From IMG/VR virus record IMGVR_UViG_3300032516_001331, positions 1-29,772 of that record: a DNA stretch of 29,772 nucleotides; one strand, written 5' to 3'. This stretch comes from a virus. Below the pieces are notes generated by a model that searched no databases, had not been told where the DNA came from, and saw only the letters and a list, made by a program, of their open reading frames with translations. Below are positions 23,474 to 29,772 of this stretch, piece after piece; the stretch's first letter is position 1, and each line of letters opens with the position of its first letter. A program made the position numbers and the translations under genes.

Positions 23474-25401
23474 AGAAGATCGAACAAAGCGTTTTAACGG
23501 GAACCATATCTGGTTTCTTGGATAAAAAACGATCTTCTCGAGCTCGAACCGAACAAGATTCAAATTTTCTAAATATTATTGATTTCATTGAAAGGTTTAA
23601 ACTCCTACCTTATGGACTTTTTCCGGTTCAAAAATTTTTAGTCAAATTATATTATAGTATTCCCTTAGAAGATAAAGAAAAAACTATTAAAATAACTGAT
23701 AGATTTAATACTAAAACTCTCTATAATTTGACTGAAGTTGAGTATCTTCATTATTTACACGACCAAGGTCGTTGCAATATTAAAGAACAAGATGAACGAA
23801 TTCGAAATGAGTTAATTTTAGTTCTCGGAAGGCGTTCCGGTAAAAGTACTTTAAGTGCTCTTTTTGCAGTTTACGAAATGTATAAGCTTCTTTGTCGGGG
23901 AAACCCTCAAGCTTATTACGGTCTTCCTGCTGGTAACGAAATATTGCTTTTTTGTGTTGCTAACGATAAAGATCAAGCCTCTATCGTATATAACGAAATG
24001 AGTGGTCATATTGAGCAGATGGATTTCTTTAAATTTGCTCGAGCTAATTTTACTCAAACATATATTAGATTTAGAACTGATGCTGATAGACAAAAATTCG
24101 GAGAACGTGGAAAAGCTACTTTAAAAGCTACTTTCAAGAGTTCTATTGCTAAAGGCCTCCGTGGTCGCGGAACTATTCTTTTAATTTTAGACGAGCTTGC
24201 ATTCTTTGTTGATAAGGGTAACTCTTCCGGAGAAAAAGTTTACCGAGCGATTGTTCCTTCTACTGCTGCATTTTCTCCTAAAGACCCGATTAATAGACAT
24301 ATTCCACTAGGCCCATCTGACGGAAAAGTTGTTTCTATTTCATCTCCCGATGCTAAAGAAGGGTTTTTTTATAAATTATATCAAACCTCTATGGAAAACT
24401 CTCCGGCCTCTAGAAATATGCTTATGATTCAAGCTCCGACTTGGGAAGTGAATCCAACTATTTCCAGTGATTATTATGAAGTTGAATATAGTAAAGATCC
24501 GAAGAAATTTGGAACTGAATTTGGGTCTGAGTTCTCTGACCGTGTTCGTGGTTGGATAGAAGATTCTAAAGATTTAACCGATTGCATAATTCCTGACCTT
24601 CGTCCTAAAACTCGTGGGATTCCGAGAAAGCCTCACTTTGCCGGGGTAGACTTTGGAATAGTTAACGACGGAACTAGTGTATCTATAACTCATTTAAATA
24701 ATGGGAAAATTGAACTTGCATATCATGAAGTTTGGTATGCAAAAAAGAAATGGAAAGAATCAAACCCACATCTAGAGCATCCTCTTGTAGATTATGCGTT
24801 AACTCTTCAAGACAGAAACCGATTAGACCTCGATGCCATATCTGAGTGGCTAAAGATTCTTGCTAAAAATTTCTTTATTTATAAAGGAATTTTTGATCAA
24901 TGGGCAGGTCCCGTTTTTGAGCAGGCGTTACATAAAAATGGTCTGACTCAGTTTGAACAACGAAATTTCTTTCCAACTGATTCTTCTAATATGTATCAGA
25001 CATTCAAAATGTTTATGTACAATAAACAATTAGCACTATATGACTGGCCTGTTCCTGAAGCTATATCATTTGATGCTAGTGCTTCCGTATTTCGTCATTC
25101 TCCGTTAATCTCAGAAATTCTTGAACTTCAGGCTTCTTCTGAAGGTAAAAATATAATTATAGTAGAAGCTCCGAAGGTTCCTGGAAAACACGATGATCAG
25201 TCTGACTCTATAGCTCGAAGTGTTCTTTTAGCTTCGGAGTATATTAAAGCTAACCCTGGTATATTGGAACATAACGTCACTATGTCAAATTTACCCCCAG
25301 GCGGGCCGTCTACCGGTTATCATCAATATTTGAAAATGAGGAACAGGATGCATGGAGTTGTCCGGGAAAGAATTCCTCCTAGAATTCAGCGACGTCGCTG
25401 A
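23461..25401 (+). CDS. terL: terminase large subunit (packaging ATPase/nuclease)
   Basis: 646 aa. The ATPase domain has Walker A L-G-R-R-S-G-K-S at 122-129, Walker B I-L-L-I-L-D-E at 239-245 and a S-I-S-S-P coupling motif at 292-296. The RNase H-like nuclease domain follows with Asp397 (G-V-D-F-G), Asp479 (I-F-D-Q-W-A-G) and the D-D-Q-S-D cluster at 578-582. All motor and nuclease residues are present. It cuts and pumps genome DNA into the prohead through the portal encoded at 26027. A 12-base tandem duplication (AAAAGCTACTTT, 24111-24134) gives K-A-T-L-K-A-T-F. The stop codon lies in a 22-bp palindrome. Confidence 0.95.
   Translation: MPSVEKIEQSVLTGTISGFLDKKRSSRARTEQDSNFLNIIDFIERFKLLPYGLFPVQKFLVKLYYSIPLEDKEKTIKITDRFNTKTLYNLTEVEYLHYLHDQGRCNIKEQDERIRNELILVLGRRSGKSTLSALFAVYEMYKLLCRGNPQAYYGLPAGNEILLFCVANDKDQASIVYNEMSGHIEQMDFFKFARANFTQTYIRFRTDADRQKFGERGKATLKATFKSSIAKGLRGRGTILLILDELAFFVDKGNSSGEKVYRAIVPSTAAFSPKDPINRHIPLGPSDGKVVSISSPDAKEGFFYKLYQTSMENSPASRNMLMIQAPTWEVNPTISSDYYEVEYSKDPKKFGTEFGSEFSDRVRGWIEDSKDLTDCIIPDLRPKTRGIPRKPHFAGVDFGIVNDGTSVSITHLNNGKIELAYHEVWYAKKKWKESNPHLEHPLVDYALTLQDRNRLDLDAISEWLKILAKNFFIYKGIFDQWAGPVFEQALHKNGLTQFEQRNFFPTDSSNMYQTFKMFMYNKQLALYDWPVPEAISFDASASVFRHSPLISEILELQASSEGKNIIIVEAPKVPGKHDDQSDSIARSVLLASEYIKANPGILEHNVTMSNLPPGGPSTGYHQYLKMRNRMHGVVRERIPPRIQRRR
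24865..24894 (+). repeat. 13-bp stem (one G-U), 4-base loop, inside terL
   Basis: AAAAATTTCTTTA (24865-24877) pairs with TAAAGGAATTTTT (24882-24894). Confidence 0.8.
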
Positions 25402-25404
25402 ATT
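25383..25404 (+). repeat. 22-bp perfect palindrome over the terL stop codon
   Basis: AATTCAGCGAC (25383-25393) is exactly complementary to 25394-25404. The TGA stop is 25399-25401. No T-run follows, so it is not a standard terminator. It could be an RNA processing, decay-blocking or protein-binding site. Confidence 0.92.
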
Positions 25405-25425
25405 GCTTATGCTCCATTACTGTTG

Positions 25426-25689
25426 ATGGATGATTTAGGTCTTAAGGATACTATTGCTTGGCGGATAATTCGTCAAGTAGTAGATCATACTTGGGGTGAT
25501 GAAGAATTTGACGATGAAGAATTTTTAGAGTTGTGTGTTAACTTTGTGAAAAATGGCGGCTCTTGGCAAGCTCTTATGGACGGGGATATGGATAGCGTTA
25601 AAGCTCTTGAGAATTCTATAGACTCTTTTATGAAAGAAAGATCTAGATCGGATGACCCGTCTGACCTTAAAGAATTTCTAAATTGGTAA
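25426..25689 (+). CDS. small acidic protein between terminase and portal (87 aa)
   Basis: I prefer ATG 25426 to the TTG three bases upstream. The product is acidic and helical (GDEEFDDEEFLELCVNF), without known motifs. Small genes between terL and portal are common in phages and vary in function. It overlaps no frame, but the next start is within a few bases of its TAA. Confidence 0.55.
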   Translation: MDDLGLKDTIAWRIIRQVVDHTWGDEEFDDEEFLELCVNFVKNGGSWQALMDGDMDSVKALENSIDSFMKERSRSDDPSDLKEFLNW

Positions 25690-25697
25690 GGTTGTCC

Positions 25698-26027
25698 GTG
25701 GTTAAGAATAATCTCGCTAATAACCTCGAAATCCAAGAAAAAGTCGAAGAAATACTCTCAGCACTTAAAAGTGTTCAATCTGATATTGATCACCAAGACT
25801 CCTCATTAAATAATATTATGATTAATCTTTCAAGGTTGGAAAGAACTATTAAATCGGACCGGAATCTAAGACGGTTTAGGTTTGATAAAAGAATTCATTT
25901 AGATACTTTTCTAAAATCTATACAATCTATGAAATCCCAGCTTTCCAAGACCTCTAAAGATATGGAAAAGGTTTGCGCTTCTCATAAGGATTCTTCGTGG
26001 ATACCTGAAGAATCGGTATTTGAATAA
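25698..26027 (+). CDS. small coiled-coil protein (109 aa) upstream of the portal
   Basis: GTG 25698 has AAGG six bases upstream and is preferred over the TTGs at 25683 and 25692. The product is a long amphipathic helix or helical hairpin (VEEILSALKSVQSDIDH ... MKSQLSKTSKDMEKV). Its TAA overlaps the portal ATG (TAATG), and an 8-bp stem (25989-25996 with 26007-26014) sits just before that start. A structural or assembly role is plausible from position only. Confidence 0.55.
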   Translation: MVKNNLANNLEIQEKVEEILSALKSVQSDIDHQDSSLNNIMINLSRLERTIKSDRNLRRFRFDKRIHLDTFLKSIQSMKSQLSKTSKDMEKVCASHKDSSWIPEESVFE

Positions 26028-27841
26028 TGGCAAGTAAGAAAAAAATAGGGGTTAACCCTGCTGCTCAAACAACTAGTGGCGGAAGAGTCATTAAACACGT
26101 TGATGAACAGGAAGTGCCGAAAAGGCGCTTGACTCGTTTAGAGAAACAAGCTCGTCGTGAGATGTCTCAGTCTATTCGTTTAGCAACTGGTGGTGGTGGG
26201 AATGGGAATTTCGGGAACGCTGGAAGTTCTTCCATAACCAATGCTGATTTTTCTTTTTATAGCCCGCAGTTATCTACAGATTTCCTTGAACTCCCCCAAT
26301 CAGAACGTGAAAAAAGAGAACTTTTTCGTTTTTGGTACAATACCCACCCTATAGTTGGAGCAGCCATAGATTTTCATACAGATGTTCCTATGAGCAAGGT
26401 TCGTCTTTCCCTTCCTAAAGGGAAAGACATGAAAAGAAATCGTCAGATTCAACATTTTTACGAGAACATGTGTAAACGTCTGAGGCTTTTTCAGACTTTA
26501 TATGATGCTACTCATGAATACTGGCTACACGGGAATGTGTTTGTTTTTTGTGAAGATCAGGAAGTTGATATTCCTGAAGAAATGCTTGTTGACGTAAAAC
26601 AGGAAGAGGTCGGAGAAGTCGATTATGCCGGGAGGCCTCAAAAACGTATTGAAGTAGTAAGAGAACCAAAATCTCAATCTGAACAAATTTCAGCTATCAA
26701 AGATTATGTTGCAAAACATTATGAAGGATGGCAACGTCTTCAAATTTTACCCCCGGAACAAGTTAAACTTGAGGTGTTTCAATATACGAACAAAGTTAAG
26801 ATGGAGCTCATACCATCTGAAAAAGATCGTTTAGTTGTCTTAAGAGCCCAAGAACAGCATGATGAGGAGGCTGCTCGTATCGCAGATGATATCCCTGAAC
26901 AGATCAGGGAAAATCTTCTTAACGGTCAGCCAATACCGTTAAACTCCAGTCCTTATGATGACTTTTTCTGTTCTTCTTTTTGTTATCATTTAGCGCATAA
27001 GAAAAGTCCATATGATGATCGTGGTATTTCAATTCTCGAGAGATGCTTAAGAACTCTCCTATATAGTGATAAACTTCGTCAGTCTCAGACGAGTATAGCG
27101 AGTCGTGCTATGACGCCCAAACGTGTTGTTTGGGCGGATAAGATGAGCTCTACAGACGTTGATGACTTAAGAGACCAAGTAGACCAAGCCCTAATAGATC
27201 CTGATTTTAGCATCATAACGAACTTTGAAGTCCATTGGGACGAGATAGGATCCAGAGACCGTCTTCTCGATCTCGGGACGGAGTATGAAATAAACAACAA
27301 ACTTCTCATGATTGGGCTTAGAGTCACTGAACCTATGCTCACCGGGGAGTCTTCATATTCTGGAGAAAGAATTCATTTAGATGTTATGAACACTATGTAT
27401 CTGCTATATCGTGAAACTATATGTGAATTTGTTGAGCAATATTTATTTGCCCCGGTGGCTGAAAAGAAGGGTTTCTTTGAAGAGGATGAATATGGAAATA
27501 GGAATCTTCTATATCCTAAATTACAATTTACTCGTTTAGCTCTCCGCGACAATACTGAACTTCAGGATTTCATGTTTAATCTTTATCAAAAAGGGTCTTT
27601 ACCTATTTCTTTTATTCTTGATCTCCTCAATATTGATTCTGATGAAGCTTCTGCTCAACTCAAGAAAGATATGTTTACCCCGAATGATTCTAAGTTTAAT
27701 GATTTGATAACGAAAATTCTTGAATCGGTTGGTGAAGAAATAGCTAAAGAAACTGATGTTAAAGAGAGACTTATCAAAAATATGGGACTAAAAACGGTAA
27801 CTAAAAAAGGAGATCGGTTTGCTGAAAAGGAGGAGGGCTAG
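26027..27841 (+). CDS. portal protein
   Basis: 604 aa, in the usual position after terL. Residues about 98-120 (F-R-F-W-Y-N-T-H-P-I-V-G-A-A-I-D-F-H) match the start of the portal core, where the phrase 'pre-existing cell/peptide at position P-x-V-x-x-A-I' is typical of large myovirus portals. E-Y-W-L-H-G-N-V-F-V (about 164-173) is the second hallmark. The basic Gly-rich N-tail and helical C-terminal region fit a 12-fold head-tail connector that DNA passes through. The size is within the range of large-phage portals. The coding region holds 11-bp, 9-bp and 8-bp perfect stems (26403-26428, 27114-27136, 26919-26942). Confidence 0.88.
   Translation: MASKKKIGVNPAAQTTSGGRVIKHVDEQEVPKRRLTRLEKQARREMSQSIRLATGGGGNGNFGNAGSSSITNADFSFYSPQLSTDFLELPQSEREKRELFRFWYNTHPIVGAAIDFHTDVPMSKVRLSLPKGKDMKRNRQIQHFYENMCKRLRLFQTLYDATHEYWLHGNVFVFCEDQEVDIPEEMLVDVKQEEVGEVDYAGRPQKRIEVVREPKSQSEQISAIKDYVAKHYEGWQRLQILPPEQVKLEVFQYTNKVKMELIPSEKDRLVVLRAQEQHDEEAARIADDIPEQIRENLLNGQPIPLNSSPYDDFFCSSFCYHLAHKKSPYDDRGISILERCLRTLLYSDKLRQSQTSIASRAMTPKRVVWADKMSSTDVDDLRDQVDQALIDPDFSIITNFEVHWDEIGSRDRLLDLGTEYEINNKLLMIGLRVTEPMLTGESSYSGERIHLDVMNTMYLLYRETICEFVEQYLFAPVAEKKGFFEEDEYGNRNLLYPKLQFTRLALRDNTELQDFMFNLYQKGSLPISFILDLLNIDSDEASAQLKKDMFTPNDSKFNDLITKILESVGEEIAKETDVKERLIKNMGLKTVTKKGDRFAEKEEG
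26403..26428 (+). repeat. 11-bp perfect stem with 4-base loop inside the portal gene
   Basis: GTCTTTCCCTT (26403-26413) is exactly complementary to 26418-26428; the loop is CCTA. Confidence 0.92.
27114..27136 (+). repeat. 9-bp GC-rich perfect stem inside the portal gene
   Basis: CGCCCAAAC (27114-27122) is exactly complementary to GTTTGGGCG (27128-27136), with a 5-base loop. Confidence 0.88.
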
Positions 27842-27878
27842 AATTAAGCTTGTTGTGAAATATTGATTATGTACCGGC

Positions 27879-29772
27879 ATGCGATTTTTACAATCCGATT
27901 CTTCATTGAGTCCGAGCGAAAAGGAAGAAAAAGAAGTCGAAAGACTGATAGGACGGAAGCCTGCTCCAAGTAGAAAATCTGCCCCGAGAAAAGGTCCTAA
28001 ATTTGATAATAGAAGAAAAAGGATGAAAACTGACGACTCAGATACTAAATCTGGGGATAAAGATCTATCTATGAAAAATTCCTCTTTAGCCGATTTGGCC
28101 TTAAGAGTTTTCATTTCTACTACAATAGCTGCTGATGAACCTGATAAATTTGAAGACATTCTTAAATACCCTGGAAGGATTCATGATAATGAATCCTTTG
28201 AATATAAATATAAATATGTAGTAGACAAATTAGAAAAACTTGACCCTGAAAAATTAAAATTATTTAAAAATACATACGATATACCATTTGGTAAATATAT
28301 TAAAGAAAAGAAATGGGACATAATTGATTTTGAATTAGGTAAGGCTTTAAGTTATATTAAAAAAGAAGAAAAAAGCAAGAAAAGCCCGGAAGAAATCCTT
28401 GAAGAGAAAGTAGAAAATAAGAAAGATATAAGTAAGAAGAAAAAAGATCTATTTTTTAAATTTAAGAGAGTTTCTCCAAAACTCGCTGAAGAATTTGAAA
28501 ATACCGAACTCAATGAAGAAAAATTAGATGAAATAAAGTCTGACGCTTTAGATGGTAAGCTTCGTAATAAATTATCTAAAACAAATGATGTTGGAGAAAT
28601 CCTATCATTAGTTGAGAGAAGATGGCCAGAGGGTTCTTCTCTTTCATTTGGTATTAAATATAATATTTTAAACGCTTTAAATGATCGTATTGAAGATATG
28701 GGGGATTCTATACCAACTTGGTTATACGCTTCTTTTTTCAAAACTAGCCCGGATGTTGAAGAATTACATAATAAAATAATTGAAAATTCTGAACACGGGT
28801 CTGATTCCTTCAATAAAATTAGACCCGGAGATTTATTAATATTTGCAACCATAGCATCCCTCTTCCAAAAATTAAGTAAAAATCCTAATGTTGATGCTAA
28901 AAATCTTTCCCTTAAAAAGGATATTGATGTTGTAAGAAAACAAATAGAGTCAGAATCAGAATTGATTTCTGATACCCAAGCTTTCATGAAAGCTTGGGAT
29001 CAAGCTGCTGAACAATTTAAAACCCATGAAGGGAAAGAAGGATGGAAATGGGATGATGGTCATGGTAAATTATTAAAAAGTGTTGAGAGTTTATTTAATC
29101 TTAAGAATGAAGAGAAAAAATCTGAAGTTGATCCCTTTCTGTTGATGGAAAACTTTAGAGATAAAATTACTAAAAAATATGGTAAACTACCTAAAGAAGC
29201 AGAAAATATGTATAACGGATTAATGAGAAAGAGTAAACAAGCTTCTAATAAAGCTTCTGTTTCAGGACCAATGTCTGTTAAGACGGCAACTTTCCATGGA
29301 TTGGTTGAACAGGGCCATCCTTCTGGTCCAACTAATACTGGATATAAATCTTATCATAAGAGATATTTCGGTAAACCTCAATATGAATCTATACTTAAAT
29401 TTGCTAAGGAATTATTAGATGAGGATTGGTTTAAATATGGATGGGATGATGGTTCTATTGATGCCCAGCAGAGGGCAGCTTTAGATATATCCATTCAGAC
29501 CGGCGATGATAATTTATATCAGAGTAAGATAGACGCAGAAACATATGATATGTTATTGAACAGACTTGCTGGGTGGGGTCACGATTCATTTTCAGAAACT
29601 GTTTTCCCTGTGGAAAAAGGTTCCAGACGGAGCGCATCGATCATGCAAAATCAGATCAAGAACATACTTCGCATAGCCAGTGATATACGTAATGATAATC
29701 CGAAGGCTGCCTTCGAGATCGTAAAGAATCTGCGTTCTTTAGTTGGAAGAACTGCTGAGGACCAGCAGCAAG
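27879..29772 (+). CDS. large charged protein downstream of the portal, truncated by the window edge
   Basis: The frame opens at ATG 27879, the first start after an in-frame TGA at 27864, and stays open to the last base: at least 631 codons. Residues 1-60 are very basic and acidic with low complexity, and 100-240 are Lys/Glu-rich helix. The visible C-terminal part has compact segments (F-K-Y-G-W-D-D-G; the R-I-A-S-D-I motif at 598-603). No protease or capsid motif is evident. Directly after a portal one expects a prohead protease, scaffold or inner-core protein, so a head-assembly role is the best guess. The opposite-strand open frame at 28352-28987 is a shadow of this gene. Confidence 0.75.
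   Translation, partial: MRFLQSDSSLSPSEKEEKEVERLIGRKPAPSRKSAPRKGPKFDNRRKRMKTDDSDTKSGDKDLSMKNSSLADLALRVFISTTIAADEPDKFEDILKYPGRIHDNESFEYKYKYVVDKLEKLDPEKLKLFKNTYDIPFGKYIKEKKWDIIDFELGKALSYIKKEEKSKKSPEEILEEKVENKKDISKKKKDLFFKFKRVSPKLAEEFENTELNEEKLDEIKSDALDGKLRNKLSKTNDVGEILSLVERRWPEGSSLSFGIKYNILNALNDRIEDMGDSIPTWLYASFFKTSPDVEELHNKIIENSEHGSDSFNKIRPGDLLIFATIASLFQKLSKNPNVDAKNLSLKKDIDVVRKQIESESELISDTQAFMKAWDQAAEQFKTHEGKEGWKWDDGHGKLLKSVESLFNLKNEEKKSEVDPFLLMENFRDKITKKYGKLPKEAENMYNGLMRKSKQASNKASVSGPMSVKTATFHGLVEQGHPSGPTNTGYKSYHKRYFGKPQYESILKFAKELLDEDWFKYGWDDGSIDAQQRAALDISIQTGDDNLYQSKIDAETYDMLLNRLAGWGHDSFSETVFPVEKGSRRSASIMQNQIKNILRIASDIRNDNPKAAFEIVKNLRSLVGRTAEDQQQ
28175..28198 (+). repeat. 10-bp perfect stem with 4-base loop
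   Basis: AAGGATTCAT (28175-28184) is exactly complementary to ATGAATCCTT (28189-28198); the loop is GATA. Confidence 0.9.
28796..28827 (+). repeat. 11-bp stem (one G-U), 10-base loop
   Basis: CGGGTCTGATT (28796-28806) pairs with AATTAGACCCG (28817-28827). Confidence 0.8.
28975..28998 (+). repeat. 24-bp perfect palindrome inside the post-portal gene
   Basis: CCCAAGCTTTCA (28975-28986) is exactly complementary to 28987-28998. As RNA it gives a 10-bp stem with a CATG loop. A 7-bp stem (28955-28961 with 28967-28973) lies immediately upstream. Confidence 0.94.

Noticed and set aside
28352-28987. 211-codon open frame on the minus strand
   Set aside because: It is antisense to the long plus-strand frame from 27879 to the edge, is Ser/Leu/Phe-rich as expected of a shadow frame, and has no start context.

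Overview
The window is an AT-rich stretch of a large tailed-phage (Caudoviricetes) genome, most likely a lytic phage or jumbo phage of a bacterium. The evidence is a large terminase subunit and a portal gene next to a long, tightly packed, almost entirely plus-strand block of replication, recombination and transcription genes. The host cannot be named from the sequence. No integrase, repressor, tRNA, rRNA or CRISPR array was found.

Layout. (1) 1-607: the Cys-rich tail of a gene that begins outside the window (possibly a B12-dependent ribonucleotide reductase) and two small unknown genes. (2) 604-3891: an NAD-dependent DNA ligase split into two genes. The adenylation/OB half lies on the minus strand and the zinc-finger/HhH/BRCT half on the plus strand, with two unrelated plus-strand genes between them. 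(3) 3891-14900: a DNA-metabolism operon with a RecD2-like helicase, SbcD/Mre11-like nuclease, Fe-S PD-(D/E)XK nuclease, coiled-coil protein, DnaN-like sliding clamp, a C-terminal-half-only Rad50/SbcC ATPase, two unknown genes, a DnaG-type TOPRIM primase, a DnaX-type clamp loader, a NusG-like factor and a flap endonuclease. Many junctions overlap (ATGA, TGATG), which implies translational coupling. (4) 14909-16552: a small gene, a leader with three hairpins, a protein with two sigma-region-4-like domains, a terminator candidate and an unknown gene. (5) 16587-22689: probable virion genes, including an Ig/BACON-like protein, two low-complexity proteins and a 638-residue protein with three copies of a four-cysteine module. 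(6) 22703-29772: a GIY-YIG homing endonuclease, large terminase, two small genes, portal, and a long open frame that runs off the right edge.

How the parts fit. The clamp, clamp loader, primase, ligase and flap endonuclease form most of a bacterial-style lagging-strand machine; no replicative polymerase or replicative helicase lies in the window. SbcD, the Fe-S nuclease and the half-ATPase suggest a recombination or end-processing module woven into the clamp operon. NusG-like and tandem sigma-4 proteins point to phage control of host RNA polymerase before the structural genes.

The most unexpected global feature is a set of long, often perfect inverted repeats (10-14 bp arms) inside coding sequence on the plus-strand genes. 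They are far more frequent than a rough hand estimate predicts for random sequence of this composition. A short R-[I/V]-A-S-like segment also recurs in several otherwise unrelated proteins.
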